DNA of 64,000 nucleotides, taken from positions 496,001-560,000 of the forward strand of contig CAVTBD010000002.1 of the NCBI GenBank assembly GCA_963732875.1, in the 5' to 3' direction. Below are positions 1 through 8,337 of the stretch, piece by piece (positions within the stretch are counted from its first letter, which is position 1; each line of letters begins with the position of its first letter). Source of the DNA: WHSO01 sp963732875 (lineage in GTDB: Bacteria; Pseudomonadota; Alphaproteobacteria; SMXQ01). Under the pieces are notes generated by a model. The model was not told where the DNA came from. It saw only the letters and a list, made by a program, of their open reading frames with translations, and searched no databases. The position numbers were made by a program, and so were the translations under genes.

Positions 1-1
1 C

Positions 2-919
2 ATGAAAGCAATCGTTGTGACGGACCAGGCTGCGGGAACGGCCGGGATGAAGCTGGTGGAGCGGCCCGAGCCGCAGGCAGCGATAAACGACGTCGTCGTT
101 CAGGTTCATGCGTCGGGCTTCGTCCCGACTGAGCTGGCGTGGCCTTCGACCTGGACCGATCGCCGCGATAGTGACCGAACACCGTCGATCCCTGGGCATG
201 AACTCGCCGGAGTCGTCACCGCCCTCGGCTATGGCACGACGGGACTGTCGGTGGGACAGCGGGTGTTCGGCCTCGCAGACTGGCATCGCGACGGCACGCT
301 CGCGGAGTATGTAGCCATGGAAGCACGCAACCTCGCGCCACTACCGGGCGACGTCGACTTCACGGTGGGCGCGAGCTTGCCAATCTCGGGTCTCACCGCG
401 TGGCAGGGACTCTTTCAGCACGGCCGCCTTCAGGCGGGCCAGAGCGTCCTCGCTCACGGCGCGGCCGGCGCAGTTGGTTCGATGGTGACGCAACTCGCAC
501 GAGAGGCCGGTGCCCATGTCATCGGCACCGGACGTGCCGCCGACCGCCAGAAGGCGCTCGACTTCGGCGCAAATGAATTCGTCGATCTCGAGAACGACGC
601 CCTGGAAGACGTAGGCGGAGTCGATCTGGCGTTCGATGTCATCGGCGGCGACATCCAGAAGCGGTCCGCAGCCCTGATTCGAGCCGGAGGTACGCTGGTG
701 ACCGTCGTCGGCCCGGCCGAGTCGCGGCCCGCGGATGGCCTAGCCGTTGACTTCGTTGTCGAGTTTGAGCGTGCCCAACTGAGTGAGATCGTCCAGCGGG
801 TGCGGGACGGCCGGCTGCAGACGAACATCGGCAAAGTCTCGGCCCTCGACGATGCTGTCGCCACCTTCAACGCGACAGAGCGCCGCGCGGGGAAGACGGT
901 CATTCGCGTTCGGCCCTGA
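2..919 (+). CDS. NADP-dependent MDR oxidoreductase (quinone oxidoreductase-like)
   Basis: A 305-residue medium-chain dehydrogenase/reductase whose ATG lies at the second base of the window. The N-terminal GroES-like half carries PGHELAG (residues 64-70), and the Rossmann half carries AHGAAGAVG (151-159), the usual nucleotide-binding glycine motif. The cysteine ligands of the structural zinc lobe are absent, and the length fits the zinc-free quinone oxidoreductase branch, which reduces quinones or enones with NADPH in the cytosol. The substrate cannot be read from sequence. Promoter and upstream neighbours lie outside the window. Family is confident, exact activity is not. Confidence 0.88.
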   Translation: MKAIVVTDQAAGTAGMKLVERPEPQAAINDVVVQVHASGFVPTELAWPSTWTDRRDSDRTPSIPGHELAGVVTALGYGTTGLSVGQRVFGLADWHRDGTLAEYVAMEARNLAPLPGDVDFTVGASLPISGLTAWQGLFQHGRLQAGQSVLAHGAAGAVGSMVTQLAREAGAHVIGTGRAADRQKALDFGANEFVDLENDALEDVGGVDLAFDVIGGDIQKRSAALIRAGGTLVTVVGPAESRPADGLAVDFVVEFERAQLSEIVQRVRDGRLQTNIGKVSALDDAVATFNATERRAGKTVIRVRP

Positions 920-1277
920 GCCGGATCGCGGACGGAACTTTCTATTTCGCCATTCCCTGGGTCTACGTCCTCACCCGCAAGTGACGCGCCCGCGTCGGCG
1001 TTTATGTCAAATCGCCGCAAAAATCGGGGATAATCTACAAAATCCCCTTGCAATTTATCGCGGTTGATCCACTTTTACGCGCAACTCCGCAACGGAGCGA
1101 CACGGACAGCGCGCCGGGCAATCCCTCGCCGAACAGGCAGATGAGGATCCGGTGGCCTAGGGCATCGCCGTCCGCCCGCCATGGAGAGCTTGCGGAGTGC
1201 CCGTAGGAGCGGGGGTTTCGCGAGTTCGATCAGAACCCGCTCACGTACATGAGTTTAGAGCTGGCAAGGAGGGCACA
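920..1277 (+). other. Intergenic stretch without a recognisable gene
   Basis: No convincing coding region is seen here. The DNA is less GC-rich than its surroundings near 1000-1070 and contains a weak inverted repeat, GGGGAT at 1026-1031 with ATCCCC at 1042-1047, too short to call a terminator. A strong Shine-Dalgarno AAGGAGGG sits at 1266-1273, just before the next gene, so this stretch presumably holds that gene's promoter. Confidence 0.5.
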
Positions 1278-3269
1278 ATGGCGCATTCCGGCTCCGAGTC
1301 CAATTCCAACACCTCACAGCCTCCGAGTACCGGCGGGCCGAAGCCCGCGCGCGGACGCAACGGACAACGTCCCGGCACGCCGCGCACGCTCGGCCCCGTC
1401 TCCGACCTCGAGCGGCACCTGCCGCCCGACTGGTGGCGCACCCTGTTCAACGCGGTCTATCTCCAGACCGACGGCGACGTGGTCGAGGACAACCGCAACA
1501 CCGCGCGCGAGATCGACGAAATCCTGAAGGTCGCCGGCATCGAGCCGACCGACCGGGTGCTGGACCTGTGCTGCGGCCAGGGCCGGCACTCCATGGAGCT
1601 CGCCCGGCGCGGCTTCGCCTCGGTCACCGGCATGGACCGCTCGCGCTACCTGATCCGCCTCGCCCGGCGCCGCGCCCGGCGCGACAACCTCAACGTCACC
1701 TTCAAGGAAGGCGACGCCCGCCACGTCCGCCTCGCCGAGTCGAGTTTCGATACTGTGCTGATCCTCGGCAACTCGTTCGGCTACTTCGAGCGGCCCGAGG
1801 ACGACGCCGAGGTGCTGTCGGCGATCCGGCGCATCGCGCGCTCGGGCGCCAAGCTGGTGCTCGACCTCACCGACGGCGACTGGATCAAGTCCCACTTCGA
1901 GCCGCGTTCATGGGAATGGATCGACCGCGACCATTTCGTGTGTCGTGAGCGCTCGCTCTCATCCGACGGCTCGCGCCTGGTGTGCCGCGAGGTGGTGACC
2001 GACGCCGAGAAGGGCGTGATCGCCGACCAGTTCTACGCCGAGCGCCTCTACAACCCGGAATCCATCACCAAGCTGCTGGAAGGCGCGGGCTTCCGCGAGG
2101 TACGCATCCACCACGGCGTCGAGACCGAGTCCGAGCGTAACCAGGACCTCGGCATGATGTCGCGGCGCTTCTATGTCACCGCGACCGCGCCGGCGCGCGC
2201 CCAGCGCGCGAGCCGCGGACCGCTCTACCCCAAGGTCACGGTGCTGATGGGCGACCCGCGCCTGCCCGACGACGTCAAGCTTGGCGGCCAGTTCAACCCC
2301 GAGGACCTCGCCACCGTCGCCAAGCTCAAGGCCGCCCTCGACGAGCTGCCCGGCTACAGCTACGAGTTCATGGACAACCACGCCACCCTGATCACGGACC
2401 TGCGCAACAAGCGCCCGCAGTTCGTGCTCAACCTGTGCGACGAGGGCTACAACAACGACGCCTTCAAGGAGCTGCACGTCCCGGCCCTGCTGGAGGTGCT
2501 CGATATCCCCTACTCGGGCGCCGGGCCATCGTGCCTCGGCCTGTGCTACGACAAGTCGCTCGTGCGCGCGATCGCCGAGGAGCTCGGCATTCCGGTGCCG
2601 CTCGAGACCTTCAGCGCCCCCGACGACACGGCCGCCACCATCCCCTCGGTGTTCCCGGCGCTGCTGAAGCCCGCATTGGGCGACAGCTCCATCGGCATCA
2701 CCCAGAAATCGGTGGTGACCAACGCCGAGGAGGCGGTGAGCTACCTCAACTACCTGCGCGAGACCTTCCGCGGCCGCCCGATCCTGGTGCAGGAATACCT
2801 CACCGGGCCGGAATTCTCGGTCGGGCTGATCGGCAACCCGGGCCACGACTTCACCGTGCTGCCGGTGCTCGAGGTCGACTATTCGAGCCTGCCCGACAAC
2901 CTGCCCCGGATTCTCTCCTACGAATCCAAGTGGGACCCGGAGAGCCCGTACTGGACCGACATCCGCTACCGGCCCGCCAAGACCGACGAGGACACGATCC
3001 GGCGCATGGTCGACGCCTCTATCACGCTATTCGAACGCCTCGGCTGCCGAGACTACGCCCGCGTCGACTTCCGCGCCGATGCCAACGGCACGGTCAAGCT
3101 CCTGGAGATGAACCCGAACCCGGGCTGGTGCTGGGACGGCAAGTTCAACCTGATGGCGGGCTTCGCCGGCTACTCCTACGCCGACGTGCTGCGCATGATT
3201 CTGGAGGCGGCGCAGGTGCGCGTCGCCACCGACGAGGCCAAGGCCGGCCAGGCCGCCGCCGCGCAGTAA
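1278..3269 (+). CDS. Fusion of class I SAM methyltransferase and D-Ala-D-Ala-ligase-like ATP-grasp
   Basis: A two-domain protein of 663 residues. The ATG at 1278 is chosen over an upstream in-frame GTG because AAGGAGGG lies five bases before it. Residues 1-45 are low-complexity and probably disordered. Residues about 70-310 form a SAM-dependent methyltransferase, with the glycine motif VLDLCCGQGRH at 94-104. Residues about 320-650 form an ATP-grasp domain of the D-alanine-D-alanine ligase type, ending in the metal-binding EMNPNPGW segment. ATP-grasp ligases join a carboxylate to an amine, so ligation plus methylation of one metabolite is a reasonable inference. No pathway partner is adjacent. 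Substrate unknown. Confidence 0.85.
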   Translation: MAHSGSESNSNTSQPPSTGGPKPARGRNGQRPGTPRTLGPVSDLERHLPPDWWRTLFNAVYLQTDGDVVEDNRNTAREIDEILKVAGIEPTDRVLDLCCGQGRHSMELARRGFASVTGMDRSRYLIRLARRRARRDNLNVTFKEGDARHVRLAESSFDTVLILGNSFGYFERPEDDAEVLSAIRRIARSGAKLVLDLTDGDWIKSHFEPRSWEWIDRDHFVCRERSLSSDGSRLVCREVVTDAEKGVIADQFYAERLYNPESITKLLEGAGFREVRIHHGVETESERNQDLGMMSRRFYVTATAPARAQRASRGPLYPKVTVLMGDPRLPDDVKLGGQFNPEDLATVAKLKAALDELPGYSYEFMDNHATLITDLRNKRPQFVLNLCDEGYNNDAFKELHVPALLEVLDIPYSGAGPSCLGLCYDKSLVRAIAEELGIPVPLETFSAPDDTAATIPSVFPALLKPALGDSSIGITQKSVVTNAEEAVSYLNYLRETFRGRPILVQEYLTGPEFSVGLIGNPGHDFTVLPVLEVDYSSLPDNLPRILSYESKWDPESPYWTDIRYRPAKTDEDTIRRMVDASITLFERLGCRDYARVDFRADANGTVKLLEMNPNPGWCWDGKFNLMAGFAGYSYADVLRMILEAAQVRVATDEAKAGQAAAAQ

Positions 3270-3295
3270 CAGCGGCGTTAGCATCAACCAAATGC

Positions 3296-3397
3296 CGTCA
3301 TGGCCGGGGTCGTGCTCAGCACGCATTCGCATGACACCTGGCCATCCACGCGTTTTTGAAAAGAACGTGGATGCCCCGGACAAGCCGGGGCATGACG
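3296..3397. repeat. Dispersed palindromic repeat, copy 1
   Basis: The element starts CGTCATGGCCGGGG and ends CCGGACAAGCCGGGG-CATGACG, with outer arms that are inverted copies. Its middle carries GTGCTCAGCACGCATTCGCATGAC. Related blocks recur near 16.7, 50.4 and 52.3 kb, always between genes. It looks like a REP/BIME-like or non-autonomous mobile repeat and may also act as a transcription barrier after the fusion gene. Confidence 0.8.
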
Positions 3398-3452
3398 AAA
3401 GAAGAGCGTACTCGGGCTTGACGCCGCGACGCCGCCTTGCTTCCTTGCCACC

Positions 3453-4838
3453 ATGAACAACATTCCTCCCATCCACGTCATCGGCGGCGGGCTCGCGGGC
3501 TCCGAGGCCGCTTGGGCCGCCGCGCGCGCGGGCGTCTCCGTGGTGCTGCACGAGATGCGCCCCGACAAGGGCACCCCCGCCCACCAGACCGGGAATTTCG
3601 CCGAGCTGGTGTGCTCGAACTCGTTGCGTTCCGACGATGCCACCACCAATGCGGTCGGCCTGCTGCACGCCGAGATGCGCGACCTGGGCTCGATCGTCAT
3701 GGCCGCCGCCGATACCCATCAGGTGCCGGCGGGCGGCGCGCTCGCCGTCGACCGCGAGGGCTTCGCCCGCGCCGTGACCGAGATGATTGCCGCCGAGCCC
3801 CTGATCACGGTCGAACGCGGCGAGATCATGGGCCTGCCGCCCGCCGACTGGCACAGCGTCGTGATCGCCACCGGCCCCCTCACCTCGCCCGCGCTGGCCG
3901 AGGCCATCGCTGCGCGCACCGGCGAGGACAGCCTCGCCTTCTTCGATGCCATCGCCCCCATCGTGCACAAGGACTCGATCGACTTCTCCCTCGCCTGGAT
4001 GCAGTCGCGCTACGACAAGGAAGGCCCCGGCGGCGACAAGGCGGCCTACGTCAACTGCCCGTTCGAGAAGGACGAATATTTCGCCTTCATCGACGCGCTC
4101 AACGCCGCCGAGAAGACCGAGTTCAAGGAGTGGGAGAAGGACACGCCCTATTTCGAGGGTTGCCTGCCGATCGAGGTGATGGCGGCACGCGGGCCGCGCA
4201 CCCTCGCCTTCGGGCCGATGAAGCCGGTCGGCCTCACCGATCCGCGCACCGGGCGGCGGCCCTATGCCGTGGTGCAACTGCGTCAGGACAACGCGCTCGG
4301 CACGCTCTACAACATGGTCGGGTTCCAGACCAAGCTGAAGCACGGCGAGCAGAGCCGCATCTTCCGCATGATCCCCGGGCTGCAGGACGCGCGTTTCGCG
4401 CGGCTCGGCGGTATCCACCGCAACACGTTCCTGAATTCGCCACGTTTGCTCGACGGTGCGCTGCGCCTCAAGGCCGAGCCGCGCCTGCGCTTCGCCGGCC
4501 AGATCACCGGCGTCGAGGGCTACGTCGAATCGGCCGCCATGGGAATCCTGGCGGGGCGCTTCGCCGCGGCAGAGGCCATGGGCGAGACGTTCGCGCCGCC
4601 GCCCATCTCCACCTCCATGGGCGCGCTGCTCGCGCACATCACCGGCGGCGCCGATGAAGGCACGTTCCAGCCCATGAATGCCAACTTCGGCCTGTTTCCC
4701 GACATCGGCCTCTGCGACAAGCGAGGCCGGCCGATCAGGGGCAAGGCGCGGCGCGAAGCCTATGCCGCCCGGGCGCGTGCCGACTTCCGCGCCTGGCTCG
4801 GCGGCGACGGCGCGCCCGCCCGCAACGCCGCCGAATAG
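3453..4838 (+). CDS. trmFO: TrmFO, folate/FAD-dependent tRNA (uracil-54-C5)-methyltransferase
   Basis: A 461-residue flavoprotein that makes ribothymidine at position 54 of the tRNA T-loop, using methylene-tetrahydrofolate as carbon donor. The dinucleotide motif GGGLAG is at residues 11-16. Cys54 in ELVCSNS and the cysteine of the FEGCLPIE segment match the two conserved cysteines of the family. The C-terminal part has the expected ISTSMGALLAHITGG segment. Length is typical. It stands between a palindromic repeat and a small VOC gene 15 bases downstream, so the two may be co-transcribed. Confidence 0.96.
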   Translation: MNNIPPIHVIGGGLAGSEAAWAAARAGVSVVLHEMRPDKGTPAHQTGNFAELVCSNSLRSDDATTNAVGLLHAEMRDLGSIVMAAADTHQVPAGGALAVDREGFARAVTEMIAAEPLITVERGEIMGLPPADWHSVVIATGPLTSPALAEAIAARTGEDSLAFFDAIAPIVHKDSIDFSLAWMQSRYDKEGPGGDKAAYVNCPFEKDEYFAFIDALNAAEKTEFKEWEKDTPYFEGCLPIEVMAARGPRTLAFGPMKPVGLTDPRTGRRPYAVVQLRQDNALGTLYNMVGFQTKLKHGEQSRIFRMIPGLQDARFARLGGIHRNTFLNSPRLLDGALRLKAEPRLRFAGQITGVEGYVESAAMGILAGRFAAAEAMGETFAPPPISTSMGALLAHITGGADEGTFQPMNANFGLFPDIGLCDKRGRPIRGKARREAYAARARADFRAWLGGDGAPARNAAE

Positions 4839-4853
4839 CGAAAGGACGGAGAC

Positions 4854-5279
4854 ATGGAACCGCGCGTCAGCCTGATCACCCTCGGCGTAGCCGACCTCGC
4901 TCGCGCCGCCGCCTTCTACGATCGGCTCGGCTGGCCGCGCGCGCTGCGCAAGGCGGAAGGCGTGGCGTTCTACCAGGTGGGCGGCATGGCGCTGGCGCTG
5001 TGGCCGCGCACCGAACTGGTGAAGGATTCCACGACTAGCGACGACGGCGGACGGTTCCATGGCATGGCGCTGGCCTACAACACGCGCTCGCGCGCGGAGG
5101 TGGATGACGTGCTCGCGGAAGCCGAGGCTGCTGGCGGCACCATCGTCAAGCCGGGCCAGCAGACGTTCTGGGGCGGCTATGCCGGCTACTTCACCGATCC
5201 CGACGGGTTCCTGTGGGAGATCGCCCACAACGAAAGCTTCACGATCGCCGCCGACGGCAGGGTTACCCTGCCGGACTAG
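4854..5279 (+). CDS. VOC family protein (glyoxalase/bleomycin-resistance fold)
   Basis: A 141-residue protein of the vicinal oxygen chelate superfamily. It opens with the typical ITLGVADLARAAAFYDRLGW segment (one beta-alpha-beta unit) and ends with GYFTDPDGFLWEIAHN, whose glutamate is a usual metal ligand. The Shine-Dalgarno-like AAAGGACGGAG precedes the ATG. It lies just downstream of trmFO. Its stop codon shares a CTAG tetranucleotide with the stop of the convergent gene. Substrate is unknown; members range from lyases to antibiotic-binding proteins. Confidence 0.9.
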   Translation: MEPRVSLITLGVADLARAAAFYDRLGWPRALRKAEGVAFYQVGGMALALWPRTELVKDSTTSDDGGRFHGMALAYNTRSRAEVDDVLAEAEAAGGTIVKPGQQTFWGGYAGYFTDPDGFLWEIAHNESFTIAADGRVTLPD

Positions 5280-6124
5280 TAACGCCCCGTCGCCATCGCC
5301 GCGACCACGTGGAGCGGCCCCGCCAGAGGCGTGAGCTCCAGCCTGCCCCCGAACAGATCGTAACCGGCACCGTCCATGCGCCTGAGATAGCCGTCGGCGA
5401 AACGCGCCAGCGCCAGCACCGGCAGGGCCGCCTTGGGGATGTCGCGGCGCCGCATCCGCGCCGCAGCGAGGTCCGCCCGCGCCCGCCGCGCAAGCTCGCG
5501 CGCCGCATCCGCGAGGCCAGGCTCGGGCCTGCCCGCGCGGAGCGCCCGCGCCGTGGCGCCATGGGCGTCGAGCAGATCGCGCGGCAGCAGCACGTGGCCG
5601 CGCGCGGCGTTGGCGGCGACGGCGCGCATCTGCCCGGCGACGGCATAGGCGCGGCCCACCTCCGTCGCCGCCGCATCGGCCGCCGCGCCATCGATGCCGA
5701 GCGCGCGGAGCCCGGCGCGTGCGAGCGCGCCCGCGGTCGCATTGCAATAGGCCAGGAACGCGTCGGTGGTGGCGAATCCGTCGGGCGCGAGGTCGGCCTC
5801 GCGCGCGTCGATCAGGGCAAGAAGATCGGCCGTGCCGAGCCGCCCCCCGGCAAGTGCCGGGGCCAGCGCTTCGGCCACGGGATGGCGCGGTGTCGCGCCC
5901 GCTGCAATGCCGTCCACGGTCTCGCGCCACCATTGCAGGCGGATCTGTCCCAGCATCGGCTCCGACACCGTGTCGCGGGTCTTGGCGACCTCGGCATGGA
6001 ACGCATGGAGCGCGGCGAGCGTTGCACGTCCGGCGGAGGACGCCAGCTGCGCCGCGAGCCAGCGGTCGCGGTCGAGGGTGCGGACGATGTCCGCGCATTG
6101 GGCTTCGGCGCTGTTCGGGACCAT
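5276..6124 (-). CDS. Squalene/phytoene synthase-fold protein (NDUFAF6-like group)
   Basis: A protein of 282 residues starting MVPNSAEAQ; a longer in-frame extension upstream is rejected because it would run through the divergent gene. The segment IRLQWWRETVDG is the signature of the squalene/phytoene synthase fold group that includes the mitochondrial complex I assembly factor NDUFAF6. I do not see either of the two DxxxD metal-binding motifs needed for prenyl transfer, so a non-catalytic or altered role is likely. It is head-to-head with a second gene of the same fold, only 44 bases apart. Function unproven. Confidence 0.75.
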   Translation of the reverse strand: MVPNSAEAQCADIVRTLDRDRWLAAQLASSAGRATLAALHAFHAEVAKTRDTVSEPMLGQIRLQWWRETVDGIAAGATPRHPVAEALAPALAGGRLGTADLLALIDAREADLAPDGFATTDAFLAYCNATAGALARAGLRALGIDGAAADAAATEVGRAYAVAGQMRAVAANAARGHVLLPRDLLDAHGATARALRAGRPEPGLADAARELARRARADLAAARMRRRDIPKAALPVLALARFADGYLRRMDGAGYDLFGGRLELTPLAGPLHVVAAMATGRY

Positions 6125-6168
6125 GATGCGCCAATATAATCCCCGGCCATGGACATGCCAGAGCCACA

Positions 6169-7050
6169 ATGAGCGCACCCGAATCCGCCGACACGACACC
6201 GCCCACGCCGCGCAACGGCGCCGCCGAAGCCGAGCCATGGCGCCTGCGCGCGTCGTGGTCGCTTCTGCCGGCGAAGACGCGTGAACCACTGGCGGTGCTG
6301 TTTCGCTTCATCGCCGCGGTGCGCGCGGTCGCCGACCATCCCGCGCTGTCACCCGAGCGCAAGGAAGCGGCGCTCGCCGCCCTCGCCGCGCCGTTCTCGC
6401 TTGGCACCGAGCCGACCGAGGCCGGCGGCCACTGGGCCGAGCCGGCGCGCGCGCTGGCCGACACGCTTGCCGGGCACGGCATCGACGCGCGCCCCGCCTG
6501 GCAGATACTGCAGGCGGCGGGACAGGACCTGCGCAAGGCGCGCTACCGCGACTGGTCGGATCTGCTGGTGTGGTGCCGCTTCGCCGCCGCCCCCGCCGGC
6601 CGGCTCGTGTTCAAGCTCGCGGGCGCCGTCGACGACGGCCTCAGGCGCGCCGAGTCCCTCGCCATCGCCCTGCAGTTGATCGATTGCGTCCGCCGCGCCC
6701 AGAGCCATTACCGCTGGCTCAAGCGGGTCTACCTGCCCGAGCGCTGGTTCGCGGAAGCCCGCGGCGCGCCCGACGACCTCGGCTTCGCGCGCGTGTCGCC
6801 TTCCCTGAGGATCGTGCTCGACCGGGCGCTCGACCAGGCCGCGAGCCTGCTCGACGAGGGTGCGCCCGCGATCGCTACGCTCCCGGACTGGCGCGCTCGG
6901 GCCGCCGGCCATGCCGCGCTCCTGGAAGCGCACGGCGAAATCCGCGCGCTCCGGCGCATGAATACCTGGAAAACCCCATCGTCGCCCTCGGGCTTTGCGC
7001 GGCGCATGACGCTGCTGCGCGCCTCGATCGCCGCGCTACGCGCGGGTTAG
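6169..7050 (+). CDS. Squalene/phytoene synthase-fold protein, HpnC-like, metal motifs degenerate
   Basis: A 293-residue protein of the same superfamily as its divergent neighbour. It keeps the fold landmarks YRDWSDLLVWCRFAAAPAGR and KRVYLPERWF, which correspond to the second conserved block and the RVYLP block of squalene synthase HpnC. At the first aspartate motif, where DDIAD is expected, it has AVRAVADHP, and before the RVYLP block it has CVRRAQSHY in place of the second motif. Catalysis of farnesyl diphosphate condensation is therefore doubtful. No other hopanoid genes are near. The two divergent genes probably share one short promoter region. Confidence 0.72.
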   Translation: MSAPESADTTPPTPRNGAAEAEPWRLRASWSLLPAKTREPLAVLFRFIAAVRAVADHPALSPERKEAALAALAAPFSLGTEPTEAGGHWAEPARALADTLAGHGIDARPAWQILQAAGQDLRKARYRDWSDLLVWCRFAAAPAGRLVFKLAGAVDDGLRRAESLAIALQLIDCVRRAQSHYRWLKRVYLPERWFAEARGAPDDLGFARVSPSLRIVLDRALDQAASLLDEGAPAIATLPDWRARAAGHAALLEAHGEIRALRRMNTWKTPSSPSGFARRMTLLRASIAALRAG

Positions 7051-7104
7051 CGGCGGTCGCCCCCAATGAAACCCCCAAGGATGGATTGCGTGCCTAATAA
7101 TTAT

Positions 7105-7138
7105 GCTATATATAGCGCCTTGGACGCATGTCTATACT
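7105..7138 (+). promoter_or_regulatory. AT-rich putative promoter/operator with 12-bp palindrome
   Basis: This AT-rich island in GC-rich DNA lies just before a tiny gene. It holds the perfect palindrome GCTATATATAGC at 7105-7116 and a -10-like TATACT at 7133-7138. No well-spaced -35 box is evident, so the promoter call rests mainly on position and base composition. Confidence 0.35.
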
Positions 7139-7167
7139 AAACCAATGAAACGAAGCGGGGGAGCGAC

Positions 7168-7260
7168 ATGAAAAATCCTCTAGACAGCCTGCAGAATACG
7201 ATCCTGCTCGGGATCGCCATCACCATCGTGATGGCTCTCATCGTCAAATATTCCTACTAG
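7168..7260 (+). CDS. 30-residue single-span membrane peptide
   Basis: A short open frame too small for usual gene callers: MKNPLDSLQNT, then a hydrophobic stretch ILLGIAITIVMALIV, then KYSY and stop. A purine-rich GGGGGAG lies five bases upstream of the ATG, and the next gene starts 20 bases after its stop. The hydrophobic run of about 15-17 residues fits one inner-membrane helix with a short polar N-terminus. I infer a small partner or regulatory subunit for the downstream PuuD-like protein, or a leader peptide. No family is recognised. Confidence 0.6.
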   Translation: MKNPLDSLQNTILLGIAITIVMALIVKYSY

Positions 7261-7280
7261 CCGGAGAGGGGGGACAACCA

Positions 7281-7790
7281 ATGGGATTTATGCTGGATCC
7301 TTATGCGATCTTTCTGGTCCGCTGGTTCCACATCCTCAGCGGTGTGATGTGGATCGGCCTGCTGTGGTACTTCAACTTCGTCCAGACGCCGGGGATGCCG
7401 AAGATTCCCGATGAACAGAAGCCGGCCATCACCAAGGTCATCGCGCCGAGCGCGCTGTTCTGGTTCCGCTGGGCCGCGCTCTCGACCATCGTCTGGGGCC
7501 TGGTGCAGTCGTGGCAGCTCGGCTTCATCAAGGGCGCACTGAGCCTCGGCACCATGAGCCACTCGCCCAAGGACATGATGATCGGCTTCGGCATGTGGAT
7601 GGGCCTGATCATGGCCTTCAACGTGTGGTTCATCATCTGGCCGGCACAGCAGAAGGTACTCGGCATGGTGCCCTGCACGCCCGAGGAGAAGCCGAAGGCG
7701 GCACGCCGCGCGGCGCTGGCCTCGCGCGCCAACACCATGCTGTCGGTGCCGATGCTGTACGCCATGGTGGCCGGCCCGCACCTGATGTAG
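7281..7790 (+). CDS. PuuD-like urate hydroxylase N-terminal membrane domain protein
   Basis: A 169-residue membrane protein with about four helices. RWFHILSGVMWIG near the N-terminus and MAFNVWFIIWPAQQKVLGM near the middle match the Urate_ox_N domain found at the start of PuuD, a membrane-bound urate hydroxylase. The cytochrome c domain of full PuuD is missing, so this is the membrane module alone; databases often hold such stand-alone forms under doubtful names. The histidine in the first motif could be a haem ligand. It is preceded by GGAGAGGGGGG and forms a unit with the upstream micropeptide. True activity unproven. Confidence 0.75.
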   Translation: MGFMLDPYAIFLVRWFHILSGVMWIGLLWYFNFVQTPGMPKIPDEQKPAITKVIAPSALFWFRWAALSTIVWGLVQSWQLGFIKGALSLGTMSHSPKDMMIGFGMWMGLIMAFNVWFIIWPAQQKVLGMVPCTPEEKPKAARRAALASRANTMLSVPMLYAMVAGPHLM

Positions 7791-7816
7791 CCTGCGTCAC
7801 AGTCGTTTGTTCGACG

Positions 7817-7856
7817 CGGGGCGCCCCCGGTTCGGCCGGGCGGCGCCCCGTTTCGT
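7817..7856 (+). terminator. Rho-independent terminator
   Basis: The perfect nine-base stem CGGGGCGCC (7817-7825) with GGCGCCCCG (7842-7850) is followed by TTTCGTTTC. It lies 26 bases after the PuuD-like stop and before a convergent gene, so it ends the micropeptide/PuuD-like unit. Confidence 0.75.
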
Positions 7857-7873
7857 TTCTGCTGGAGGGGAAA

Positions 7874-8251
7874 TCAGGCGATCGGGATCAGGAGCGCGGC
7901 GACCCGCCGCCCCTCGCCCACCAGCAGGTTGAAGGTACGGCACGCGGCGCCGGTGCCCATCACCTCGACGCCGATACCCGCCGCCGCGAGCGCGGCCCGG
8001 ACCGGCGCGGCGAGCACCTGCGGCCCCGCGCCGGCACCGATCAGCAGCAGCTCCGGCAGCGGATCGAGCGCCGTGATGCGCGCCGCCTGGGCAACACCAA
8101 TTTCCTCGATGGTGAGAATATCGAGCGCCGACGCGCTGTCGCCGGCGACCAGAACCGCACCCTCGATGCGCTGGCCGGCGACGCGGAAGCCGCCCTCGCC
8201 GTAGCCCTGGATCAGCGCCGGGCCGCCGGCAGGCATGCGGATGAGTTCCAT
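7874..8251 (-). CDS. Mth938-like (DUF498) domain protein
   Basis: A 125-residue protein starting MELIRMPAGG, with AGGAGT upstream of the ATG. The segments GEGGFRVAGQRIEGAVLV and LLLIGAGAG and the closing AACRTFNLLVGEGRRVAALLIP are those of the Mth938-like/DUF498 fold, related to human NDUFAF3, a complex I assembly factor. It lies 86 bases after secF in the same direction, a frequent alphaproteobacterial arrangement. A membrane-complex assembly role is plausible but not shown here. Confidence 0.85.
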   Translation of the reverse strand: MELIRMPAGGPALIQGYGEGGFRVAGQRIEGAVLVAGDSASALDILTIEEIGVAQAARITALDPLPELLLIGAGAGPQVLAAPVRAALAAAGIGVEVMGTGAACRTFNLLVGEGRRVAALLIPIA

Positions 8252-8337
8252 GATGGACTCCTTTCCGTCTGTCCGGTCCGTTTGGTCCGGCCCGTTCGTT
8301 CGGACGTATCTTCGGAGGGCGGTCGGGCCGCCGGGAC

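Noticed and set aside
3027..6536. Very long open frame on the minus strand across the fusion gene end, trmFO and the VOC gene
   Set aside because: It runs antisense to well-identified genes, is rich in Arg/Gly/Ala and has no family resemblance; GC-rich codon bias opens such frames.
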